Positions 9,514-16,973 of a stretch of DNA of 64,000 nt are shown piece by piece. The stretch is from Mesorhizobium sp. WSM4306 (GTDB lineage: Bacteria; Pseudomonadota; Alphaproteobacteria; Rhizobiales; Rhizobiaceae). The stretch spans positions 1 through 64,000 of the forward strand of contig NZ_VFTC01000019.1 in NCBI RefSeq assembly GCF_007003975.1. The letters are read 5' to 3'. Positions within the stretch are counted from its first letter, which is position 1. Each line of letters starts with the position of its first letter. Position numbers and translations under genes: made by a program. The notes below the pieces were generated by a model. That model saw only the letters and a program-made list of their open reading frames with translations, was not told where the DNA came from and did not search any database.

Positions 9514-10344
9514 TCAGGGATTGCCGTCGGCCAATCGCGCCTCCGGTGCGGCCGTCGAGCGCCGCGCCATGCCGCTGATGACATAGGCGGCAGCGCCCAG
9601 CGCCGTGATCCAGAAGCTCGTTGGCCAGTCGGTCAGGAAGGCGAGCGACAGGCTGATCCAGGCGATGACGACGGCAAGCGCGATCGAGGCCAGCACGCCG
9701 GCAGCGACGCCGCTGGTCAGCCTGAGCGCGGTGGCGGCGGGCGCCACCATCAGCGCGAAGACCAGCAGCACGCCGACGATCTGCACCGCCTCGGAGGTGG
9801 CGACGGCGACCAGCACCATGAACAGGGTCGAGACCAGGGTGATCGGCACGCCGCGCGCTTCGGCGAGTTCCGGCTGCAGGCTGGCGAACAGCAGCGGCCG
9901 GGCGATCAGCACCAAAGCGGCGAGGATTGCCACGCCCAGCACCGCCAGCACGATGACGGTGCGCAGACTGATGCCCAGCACATTGCCGAACAGCACGTTG
10001 GTCGCCTGCGAGGCGAAGGCGGTGTAGAAATGCAGGAACAGCAAGCCGAGACCCAGCGACAGCGTCAAAACGATACCGATGGCGACGTCGCGATGCGCGC
10101 GTTCGCCGAGCAGGCCGATACCGATGCCGGCAGCGATCGTGAACACGGTGAGACCCAGGAACGGCGACAGCCCGATCAGGCCGGCACCGGTGGCGCCGGG
10201 AAAGCCGACATGGGAGAGCGCATGGCCGGCGAAGGTCTGGCCCCTGAGCACGAGGAAATAGCCGACTGCGCCGGAAACGATGCCGACAATGGTGCAGGCA
10301 TAGAAGGCGTTGCGCATGAATTCATAGTCAAAGATCGTGGACAT
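9514..10344 (-). CDS. znuB: Zinc/manganese ABC transporter permease (ZnuB-like)
   Basis: A 276-residue integral membrane protein of the ABC-3 family with about 8 hydrophobic segments, beginning MSTIFDYEFMRNAFYACTIV and containing the family pattern GQTFAGHALSHVGFPGATGA. It forms the membrane channel of the importer with the two genes upstream. I choose ATG 10344, which overlaps the ATPase gene by 17 bases; the longer frame is ATPase shadow. It is last in the three-gene operon. Zn versus Mn specificity is inferred from the operon only. Confidence 0.88.
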   Translation of the reverse strand: MSTIFDYEFMRNAFYACTIVGIVSGAVGYFLVLRGQTFAGHALSHVGFPGATGAGLIGLSPFLGLTVFTIAAGIGIGLLGERAHRDVAIGIVLTLSLGLGLLFLHFYTAFASQATNVLFGNVLGISLRTVIVLAVLGVAILAALVLIARPLLFASLQPELAEARGVPITLVSTLFMVLVAVATSEAVQIVGVLLVFALMVAPAATALRLTSGVAAGVLASIALAVVIAWISLSLAFLTDWPTSFWITALGAAAYVISGMARRSTAAPEARLADGNP

Positions 10345-11122
10345 GCGCCCCGCTTTCCAGTTCGACATCGTCGGCCATGACGAAGATGCGGCCGGCGACG
10401 CGCACCACATTGATGTGGGTGCCGTAGAGTTTCGACAGCACGGGGCCGCTGATGACCTCGTCGACGGAGCCGATCGCGGCCTTGCCATTGCCGAGATAGA
10501 GCACGCGGTCGACGGCGCGCAGCAGTGGGTTGATCTCGTGCGAGCAGAACAGCACGGCGATGCCCAGCCGCTCGCCGATCTCGTGCACCAGATCGATGAT
10601 CGCCCGCTGATGCGCGGCATCGAGGCTGATCAGCGGTTCGTCGAGCAGGAGCAGTTGCGGATCGCCGATCAGCGATTGCGCAATCAGGATGCGCTGGCGT
10701 TCGCCGCCGGAAAGCTCGGCCAGCGGCCGCCGCGCGAGATCGGTGGCGCCGATCGCTTCAAGCGCCTTCCAGGCGGCTTCCTTCTCGGCGCTGGACGGAA
10801 CCGGCCAGCCCCAGCGATGCCCGCCGGCGGCACTCAGCACGAAGTCGAGGCCGCTGATGCCGACATCGTTATGCGCGCGCCGCGCCTGCGGCATGTAGCC
10901 GATAGCAGCATTGCCGCGCGTCGGCGGTTTGCCGAGCACCGAGATGGCACCGCCGGCCGGCTTTATCAGGCCGAGTATGGCGCGTAGCATCGTTGTCTTG
11001 CCGGCACCATTGGCGCCGAGCAGGCCGATAAAAGCGCCTTGCGGAATCGAAAAGGAGACGTCGGATAAAACCCGGCGTCCCCCATAGGTCAGCGTGACCT
11101 TGTCGAATTCAATTGCGTTCAT
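10328..11122 (-). CDS. znuC: Zinc/manganese ABC transporter ATP-binding protein (ZnuC-like)
   Basis: A 264-residue ABC ATPase: Walker A GANGAGKT (36-43), Q-loop region GYMPQARRAHNDVG, signature LSGGERQR (137-144), Walker B LLLLDEP (157-163) and switch His in FCSHE. The pattern YMPQ followed by a short helix is that of metal-type ABC ATPases. It drives import through the permease encoded by the overlapping downstream gene. The substrate-binding gene lies 26 bases upstream, and the spacer carries a tandem near-repeat of AGTCAC.TTCATT (on the plus strand). Confidence 0.9.
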   Translation of the reverse strand: MNAIEFDKVTLTYGGRRVLSDVSFSIPQGAFIGLLGANGAGKTTMLRAILGLIKPAGGAISVLGKPPTRGNAAIGYMPQARRAHNDVGISGLDFVLSAAGGHRWGWPVPSSAEKEAAWKALEAIGATDLARRPLAELSGGERQRILIAQSLIGDPQLLLLDEPLISLDAAHQRAIIDLVHEIGERLGIAVLFCSHEINPLLRAVDRVLYLGNGKAAIGSVDEVISGPVLSKLYGTHINVVRVAGRIFVMADDVELESGAHVHDL

Positions 11123-11148
11123 TTAGTCACGTTCATTGGCAGTCACAT

Positions 11149-12030
11149 TCATTGTGTGCGGGCTGCAAGCGCCTTCTGGACCGCGTCGATCTGGCCGCCG
11201 AACCAGGCCTGGATCGTCTGTCCCGCCGGTTCCGTCTCGGTGACGCCGATGACGGTGACCTTGTTCTGTTTTGCGATGTCGAGCAACCTTGTCGTGGCCT
11301 CGTCGGTCACCTGCGAATTGTAGAACAGGATCTTGGCCGAGCCGTCCTTCAGGCTGTTCTCGAATGCCGCCACCTGGGTGGCGCTCGGCTCCGCATCGTT
11401 CATCAAGGCCACCTGAAAATCGTAGTTCAGCATCTTGAGGCCGAGCGCTTCCGCCATGTAGCCGAAGACAGGCTCGGTCGCGGTCACCTCGGTGCCGGCA
11501 TAGGTCTTCTTGACGTCGGCGATTTCCTTGTCAATGGCCTGGAGCGATGTCTGGAATGCCTTCAGGTTGGCCTCGTAATGCACGGCATTGGCGGGATCGC
11601 GCTTGGCAAGATCGGCGCTCAGTGCCTTGGCGATGGCCGGCAGCGTCGCCGGGTCGTACCACAGATGCGGATTGTCGCCCGACTTCTTGCCGATCAGGTC
11701 GGCGGCAACGATGGTCGTGCGGTCCTTGGTGGTCGAGGCAGACAGCAGCTTGTCCATCCACGGATCGTAGTCGGCGCCGTTGTAGATGATGATCTTGGCG
11801 TCGGCGATGGTGCGTGCCGTCGACGGGCTGGTCTCGAACAAATGCGGATCGTCATCGGGATTGGCCAGGATGCTGGTGACCGTGACATTGCTGCCGCCGA
11901 TCTGGCGGGCGAGGTCGCCATAGAAATTCTCGGCCGCCACGATGGTCAGCTTGTCTTCAGCGCGGGCGGCCGTGCCGGTCAAAAGCGGCACCGCAACCAG
12001 CAGCGCGGCGAGAAAGGGAATGGGGCGCAT
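11149..12030 (-). CDS. znuA: Zinc/manganese ABC transporter substrate-binding protein (ZnuA-like)
   Basis: A 293-residue periplasmic cluster A-I binding protein with a signal peptide (MRPIPFLAALL, cleavage near ARA-E at 24). Candidate metal ligands are visible as His in DDPHLFE, His in DNPHLWYDP and acidic residues in the C-terminal lobe. It lacks the His-rich loop of many ZnuA proteins, so Mn or mixed metal binding cannot be excluded. I start at ATG 12030, directly before the signal peptide. It is first in the operon, with a hairpin and a Zur-like AT-rich site upstream. Confidence 0.87.
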   Translation of the reverse strand: MRPIPFLAALLVAVPLLTGTAARAEDKLTIVAAENFYGDLARQIGGSNVTVTSILANPDDDPHLFETSPSTARTIADAKIIIYNGADYDPWMDKLLSASTTKDRTTIVAADLIGKKSGDNPHLWYDPATLPAIAKALSADLAKRDPANAVHYEANLKAFQTSLQAIDKEIADVKKTYAGTEVTATEPVFGYMAEALGLKMLNYDFQVALMNDAEPSATQVAAFENSLKDGSAKILFYNSQVTDEATTRLLDIAKQNKVTVIGVTETEPAGQTIQAWFGGQIDAVQKALAARTQ

Positions 12031-12056
12031 CCTTGGTTTCCTTGCAGTCTGGAAGG

Positions 12057-12082
12057 CACGGCGCCGGAGAGGCGGCGCCGTG
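12057..12082 (-). promoter_or_regulatory. Leader hairpin upstream of the metal transporter operon
   Basis: CACGGCGCCG and CGGCGCCGTG are perfect 10-base arms around a GAGAGG (plus strand) loop, 27 bases before the znuA-like start. If transcription begins in the AT-rich site just upstream, this stem sits in the 5' leader and could affect mRNA stability or translation. Confidence 0.5.
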
Positions 12083-12108
12083 TAACTGTATAACTGTAAC
12101 AATATAAC
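12082..12108 (-). promoter_or_regulatory. Candidate Zur/Fur-family operator
   Basis: An AT-rich stretch in a GC-rich setting. On the minus strand it contains GTTATATTGTTAC followed by GTTATACAGTTAC, i.e. repeated GTTA(T/C) half-sites like alphaproteobacterial Zur boxes (consensus near GTTATANNATAAC). Match to a consensus is from memory and imperfect. The position directly upstream of the metal importer supports it. Confidence 0.5.
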
Positions 12109-12296
12109 GTTTGCGTCGAAAGTACGGCCGATGTCAATGGGCTTTTTCAGCGGCGCACTTTTTCGCACGCACAAAAGCGTGAGCGGCCCACACCGATCGT
12201 TGGAGGCCGGCCTTGCCTGTCGGCGATGCGCGAAAGGGCAGGGCTCGGCGCACACGGCTGAAGCAGATTGCATCCACGGCTTTGCCCAGCCCGTGG

Positions 12297-13358
12297 TCAG
12301 TTTTTCGGACGTCTTCCCTCCCATGCGTCCTGCAACAGGGCGCGGATTGCGGCGCGATCAAAAGGCCGCGGATTCCAGTATGGATTTCTGGTGGCAATCT
12401 CGGCGGCGCGGTCGAGATCGTTCTGCCTGAGGCCGAGTTCCTTCAAGGTGAGGGGCGCGCCGACTGCCTTGGCGAAATCATGGAGCCCGCCCCCGGCGCT
12501 GCCGCCAAAAATGTCGGCGAGGGGCTTCAACAATTGGGGCACGGCGATCGCGTTGAAGCCGATCGTGTGCGGCAGCATCACCGCATGGGTCTCGGCATGC
12601 GGCATGTCGAAGGAGCCGCCCAGCGTGTGGCAGATCTTGTGATGCAGCGCCATGCCGACAGTGCCAAGAACCGCGCCGCATAGCCATGCGCCATAGAGCG
12701 CGTCGCTTCGGGCTTCGAGATTCCTGGGCTCTTTCACCAGGTCTGGAAGCGCTGTCCTCAAGGCACGCAACCCTTCGGTCGCCATTAAGGTCGAAATCGG
12801 ATTGCGGTCCTGCGCGTAGAGCGCTTCCGCCGCATGCGCCATGGCGTTGAGGCCGGATGTGACGCTCATCGCCACCGGCAGGCCGATGGTGAGTTCCGGA
12901 TCGTAGATCACCACCTCCGGCAGGATTTTTGCATCGCGCACCGTGGTCTTTTCGCCGTGCTCGGTCTGGCCGAGGATCGGCGTCACTTCGGAGCCGGCAT
13001 AGGTGGTCGGGATGACGATCTGCGGCAGGTCGGTGCGGTATGCGATAGCCTTGCCGAGACCGGTGGTCGAACCGCCGCCCAGGGCAACGACGCAGTCGGC
13101 TTGAACCTCCGTCGCCTTGCCGATAGCGGCGTCCGTTATCTCGATAGGCGTGTGCATCGCCGCACCCGAGAAGACGCCTGCCGCCAACGGTCCGAGCCGC
13201 TTCGCCAGCGCCTCGCCATCCGCCGCTCGATGCGGCGTCGACAGTACCAGCGCGCGCCTGCAGCCGAGCTTTTCGATCCAGGCCGCAACCTGCGACGAGG
13301 CGCCATTGCCGAAGACGATATGCGCCGGCTGGCCGGAATAGGTGAACTGCCGCGTCAT
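12297..13358 (-). CDS. Maleylacetate reductase
   Basis: A 353-residue iron-containing alcohol dehydrogenase family protein. GGGSTTG (94-100) binds NAD(P), and PTTYAGSEVTPILGQTE (117-133) is the signature distinguishing maleylacetate reductases. HHKICHTLGG and MPHAETHAVMLPH supply the later metal-region His residues. It reduces maleylacetate to 3-oxoadipate in hydroxyquinol or chlorocatechol degradation. No ring-cleavage dioxygenase is adjacent, so the upstream pathway must be elsewhere. ATG 13358 overlaps the stop of a 28-codon upstream frame (ATGA). Confidence 0.88.
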   Translation of the reverse strand: MTRQFTYSGQPAHIVFGNGASSQVAAWIEKLGCRRALVLSTPHRAADGEALAKRLGPLAAGVFSGAAMHTPIEITDAAIGKATEVQADCVVALGGGSTTGLGKAIAYRTDLPQIVIPTTYAGSEVTPILGQTEHGEKTTVRDAKILPEVVIYDPELTIGLPVAMSVTSGLNAMAHAAEALYAQDRNPISTLMATEGLRALRTALPDLVKEPRNLEARSDALYGAWLCGAVLGTVGMALHHKICHTLGGSFDMPHAETHAVMLPHTIGFNAIAVPQLLKPLADIFGGSAGGGLHDFAKAVGAPLTLKELGLRQNDLDRAAEIATRNPYWNPRPFDRAAIRALLQDAWEGRRPKN

Positions 13359-13441
13359 GCCGCCTGGCTCCCCTTGCGCGCCAAGGCGACCCTCCCGGCG
13401 GAATAGGCTTCGTTGAACGACCCGATGCCGGTCTGGGGCAT
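13355..13441 (-). CDS. 28-residue upstream frame coupled to maleylacetate reductase
   Basis: A short frame (MPQTGIGSFNEAYSAGRV..SQAA) starts at ATG 13441 with GGAGAG about 4 bases upstream and ends in a TGA that overlaps the reductase ATG. It may be a leader peptide that couples translation, or the relic of a longer upstream gene. I know no homologue. Confidence 0.35.
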   Translation of the reverse strand: MPQTGIGSFNEAYSAGRVALARKGSQAA

Positions 13442-13743
13442 GTTTCTCTCCAGGTTCGCCCCACCAGGGACAGTAGCGCGCAAGGCAGGATCTAAGATGA
13501 TGATTTCCGCCCGATTTATAGACCATCTTGGCTCGCCGCGCGCCGGCCGTTGACACCTTCTCAAAACACATCCGCCAGAGTTTCGACAACCTCAAGCGCC
13601 TGATCAAACGCCATGAGCAAGCGGTGATCTGGGGGCTTAGGCGGCTCTCACGCCAATTTCAGCCGAATTTCAGCCTGCGGTCAGGACGAGTGACCGGGAT
13701 CTAGGCACCCTGGCTGCATTCCACGTGGCTCAAGGATCACGCC
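13442..13743. other. 302-base intergenic stretch
   Basis: Divergent promoter space between the maleylacetate reductase unit and the broken PQ-loop gene. I see no convincing repeat, operator or RNA in it. Confidence 0.4.
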
Positions 13744-14066
13744 ATGACGCCCGCCGAAATCGTCCTTGCCGCATTCACGGACTTCAACGCACTGCAGATC
13801 GTGCCCTACCTTCCCGCAGATCGTCTGTGTCGTACGCGATCGCCATGGCGCCTCGGCTATCGACCTGGATCATTTGGCTCGCCGGCAGTGCTGCGACCAC
13901 GGCATATGCGTTCGTCAACATATGGGACATCTGGCTTGTCGCTGTGAACGCCGTGAACACGCTTTGCTGTCTCGCCATCGTCCTCCTCACCGCGTGGAAA
14001 CGGGCGCGTCATCGTGATCTCGAACGGACATCGTCGGCGCCCGGCCCCTCTTTGGCCCCGCTGTAG
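13744..14066 (+). pseudogene. PQ-loop/SemiSWEET-like membrane protein, frameshifted twice
   Basis: Three pieces in successive frames reconstruct one small membrane protein: MTPAEIVLAAFTDFNALQIV..YLP, then QIVCVVRDRHGASAI, then TWIIWLAGSAATTAYAFVN..TLCCLAIVLLTAWKRARH. The first break is an extra G near 13815; the second (near 13860) loses about 8 bases where the paralogue at 57001 has Ser-Tyr-Ala. The PQ motif (YLPQI) and helix pattern match the PQ-loop family, whose SemiSWEET members move sugars. Two unrelated lesions make this a real pseudogene. Confidence 0.7.
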
Positions 14067-14113
14067 GAAAGCAGCAGGCAGAACCACAGACTTGAAACGG
14101 GAACAAAATCGCC

Positions 14114-14848
14114 ATGGCAGACGCGCACATCAAACACTGGGACGAGAACCATTCCCGCGGCTTCCTGGACAACGGGCGCTATTTCGTTCCGGAACGCGAG
14201 CGCCAGATCGAGATCATCGCCGACCTCATTCCGCAACCCGCGCCGGGCGGCCTGCTGGTCGAGCTGTGCTCCGGCGAAGGGCTGCTCAGCCGCGCGCTGC
14301 TGGAGCGTTTTGCCGACTGCCATGTCCTGGCGCTCGACGGCTCGGCCGAAATGCTGGAGCAGACGCGGCAAACCTGCCGCGACCATGCCGGCCGCCTGAC
14401 CGCGGCCGCCTTCGAGCTGGCGGATCGCGACTGGCGAGGTTTTGCCGAGCCGCCGCACGCCATCGTCTCCTCGCTCGCCATCCATCATCTCGACGGCCGC
14501 GAGAAGCGGACATTATTTGCCGACCTTGCGGCGGCGCTTAGCCCCGGCGGGGTACTTATTGTGGCCGACATCGTGCGCCCGCCAAGCGCCAGCGGCCTCG
14601 CCATCGCCGCGCGGCAATGGGACGAGGCGGTGCGCGCCCAGGCGCTGGCGATCGACGGCGATCTCGCCGCCTTCGCCGAGTTCAATCGGCTGGGCTGGAA
14701 TTACTTCCGCAACCCCGACGGCGAACCGATCGACAAGCCGTCCTCGCTGGCCGAGCAACTCACCTGGCTTGCGCAAGCGGGCTTCACTGAAGTCGACTGC
14801 GCTTGGCTGTTCGCCGGCCACGCCATCTTCAGCGGGCGAAAGCCTTGA
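14114..14848 (+). CDS. Class I SAM-dependent methyltransferase
   Basis: A 244-residue soluble methyltransferase. SAM-binding motif I is LVELCSGEG (about 48-56), followed by the acidic LALDGSAEML, and motif IV/V-like SSLAIHHLDG and LSPGGVLIVADIV. The substrate is unknown. It follows the broken PQ-loop gene by about 50 bases and precedes, by 100 bases, a winged-helix regulator; there is no clear operon. Confidence 0.85.
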   Translation: MADAHIKHWDENHSRGFLDNGRYFVPERERQIEIIADLIPQPAPGGLLVELCSGEGLLSRALLERFADCHVLALDGSAEMLEQTRQTCRDHAGRLTAAAFELADRDWRGFAEPPHAIVSSLAIHHLDGREKRTLFADLAAALSPGGVLIVADIVRPPSASGLAIAARQWDEAVRAQALAIDGDLAAFAEFNRLGWNYFRNPDGEPIDKPSSLAEQLTWLAQAGFTEVDCAWLFAGHAIFSGRKP

Positions 14849-14948
14849 TGTCTTGGGGCGGGCGTGATGTCTTCGAGTATGCGAGGGCCGTGACAGACTC
14901 CTGGCAGTCGCGCGGATCGAATTGGTTGACGTCTCCTTGAGGGGCGAC

Positions 14949-16487
14949 ATGACGACGTTCGAATTCTCCGGCCACAGGCTCGATCTGCACAGGGGCAGGC
15001 TGCAGAGGGGCGGGCACGACGTCGACCTGCGCGCCAAGTCGCTCTCGCTGCTCGTCTACCTCCTGGAAAATGCCGGCCGCGTCATCGGCAAGGACGAGTT
15101 GGTCAATGCGGTCTGGCCGAACATCGCCGTTTCCGACGATTCGCTTACCCAATGCATGAAGGACATCCGCAAGGCGCTCGGCGCCGAGGCCGATGGCCTG
15201 ATCCGCACCGTGCTGCGGCGGGGCTATGTGATCGACGAGGAGCGCGTGCGCCGCCTCGAGGATCGGGTCGCGACCGGGAGCGAGGAGGGCAGCGCCGACG
15301 ACAGGCCGTCGATCGCGGTGCTGCCCTTTGAGAATCTCAGCGGCGACCCGGCGCAGGACTATTTCGCTGACGGCATGGTCGACGAGATCACCACGGCGCT
15401 GTCGCGCATGCGCTGGCTTTTCGTCATCGCCCGCAATTCGAGCTTCGCCTACAAGGGCGAGGCCGACGGCGTGAAACGGGCCGGAGCCGAACTCGGTGTG
15501 CGCTACGTGCTGACCGGCAGCGTCCGCAAGGCCGGCGACCACATCCGCCTCACCGGACAGCTCATCGACTCCGCTTCCGGCAAGACGATCTGGGCCGACC
15601 GCTACGACGGCATCATGGCCGATGTGTTCGACCTGCAGGACCGGCTTGCGGAGAGTGTCGTCGGCGCCATCCAGCCGTCCATCCTGTCGGCCGAGATCGA
15701 GCGTTCGCGGCGCAAGCGGCCGGAAAGCCTCGCCGCCTACGACTACGTGCTGCGCGCCTTTCCGCTCACCTGGTCGCTTGAGCGCGCGCAGAACGAGGAG
15801 GCCGGGAAGCTGCTTGAACGTGCGATCGCGATCGAGCCGGATTATCCGCTGGCGCTTTCGCTGCTGGCCTGGTGCCATCTGCAGCGCGCGGGCTACCGCT
15901 GGACTGAAACGCCGGCCGCTTCCCGGGAGGAGGGCCTGCGCCTGGCGCAGACGGGCGCGGCGCTCTCCGGCGACGACCCGATGGTGCTTGCCGTGCTCGG
16001 CGCGGCGCATTCCTTTGCCCGCGACTACGATGTCGCCGACATATATCTGGCGCGAGCGCGCGCGCTCGATCCGAATTCCGCCTGGGCCTGGCTGCGCAGC
16101 GCGTGGCTCGATGTCTATCGCGAGCGGCCCGAGGCGGCGATCGAGAAGTTCGAGCATTTCAAACGGCTGAGCCCGCGCGACCCGATGGGCTACATGGCCG
16201 AGATCGGCATCGGCGCCGCGCATTTCGTCGCCGCGCGCTATGACGAGGCGGTGGCGCTGACGCAGCGCGGCCTTAGCCAGCAGCCGGGCGCCTGGTGGGG
16301 ACTGCGCCTGCTGGTCACGGCGCTGGTTCATGCCGGTCGCAAGGACGAGGCAAGGCACGCTTGCCGCAGGCTCATGGAAACCTACCCGGGCCTCACCATT
16401 GCCAGGGTTGGCGACGCCTCGCCCTTCGACGCGGGCACGAGCGAACGCATCGCCGCCGGCCTGCGCGAGGCCGGCCTGCCGGACTGA
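14949..16487 (+). CDS. Winged-helix (CadC/OmpR-type) regulator with TolB-like and TPR domains
   Basis: A 512-residue protein. Residues 1-95 are an OmpR/CadC-type winged helix (LRAKSLSLLVYLLENAGRVIGKDELVNAVW..SDDSLTQC). Residues about 115-235 carry the TolB-like block common in class III cyclase/TPR proteins (IAVLPFENLSGDPAQDYFADG, VRYVLTGSVRK). The rest is TPR-like. Unlike CadC there is no transmembrane helix in the linker, so it appears cytoplasmic. ATG 14949 has GAGG 7 bases upstream. It is a close paralogue of the gene at 16974. Confidence 0.83.
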   Translation: MTTFEFSGHRLDLHRGRLQRGGHDVDLRAKSLSLLVYLLENAGRVIGKDELVNAVWPNIAVSDDSLTQCMKDIRKALGAEADGLIRTVLRRGYVIDEERVRRLEDRVATGSEEGSADDRPSIAVLPFENLSGDPAQDYFADGMVDEITTALSRMRWLFVIARNSSFAYKGEADGVKRAGAELGVRYVLTGSVRKAGDHIRLTGQLIDSASGKTIWADRYDGIMADVFDLQDRLAESVVGAIQPSILSAEIERSRRKRPESLAAYDYVLRAFPLTWSLERAQNEEAGKLLERAIAIEPDYPLALSLLAWCHLQRAGYRWTETPAASREEGLRLAQTGAALSGDDPMVLAVLGAAHSFARDYDVADIYLARARALDPNSAWAWLRSAWLDVYRERPEAAIEKFEHFKRLSPRDPMGYMAEIGIGAAHFVAARYDEAVALTQRGLSQQPGAWWGLRLLVTALVHAGRKDEARHACRRLMETYPGLTIARVGDASPFDAGTSERIAAGLREAGLPD

Positions 16488-16529
16488 CCATGACCCGGAA
16501 CCAGATCCGGTGCGGGCTTACGCCGGTGC

Positions 16530-16820
16530 TCAGCATTCGCGGCAATGGCGGCGATCATCTACTATCTGGGCAAGCACCTCGGTGGGGTCGCGCTCGACCG
16601 GCAGGGTGAGCGCGTTTTCAATGTCGAAGGCTGTCACGCCGATGTCGCGGCGCTCGCACTCGCTCATGGCGGCCAGACCTGAGAGTTCGCTACGCGCCTT
16701 CCAGAAGCGTGGCAGCCACAGCAGCGTCCATTTCGCCGCCTCATACAGCCGGAAAAGCGACAAGGAAGCGCGCCGCCCGTTGCCGGTTTTGGTACCGATG
16801 AAATGATCAATCGTCGTCAT
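16530..16820 (-). CDS. Small DUF1127-like protein
   Basis: A 96-residue basic protein. Its C-terminal half has the DUF1127 feel (AAMSECERRDIGVTAFDIENAL, cf. L..RxLxDIGLxRxDI). DUF1127 proteins are small, Arg-rich and often stress or phosphate responsive in alphaproteobacteria. I start at ATG 16820 (MTTIDHFIGTKTGNGRR) with GGAG 9 bases upstream. It lies alone on the minus strand between two paralogous regulators, so it is a possible target of one of them. Confidence 0.65.
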   Translation of the reverse strand: MTTIDHFIGTKTGNGRRASLSLFRLYEAAKWTLLWLPRFWKARSELSGLAAMSECERRDIGVTAFDIENALTLPVERDPTEVLAQIVDDRRHCREC

Positions 16821-16973
16821 GGGACTGTCTCCGTGTTGCACGCGTTGTGGCTTCGGTTTCTTGCCACCTTCATCGTTGAGTGCGAGATTGCGCCTGTTTG
16901 AAATGCGTGTCCGGAAAGTGGCCTGAAAGAATGCTGACGAAGCCCTGAAAATTGCGAGGAGCTGACAGCCGCG

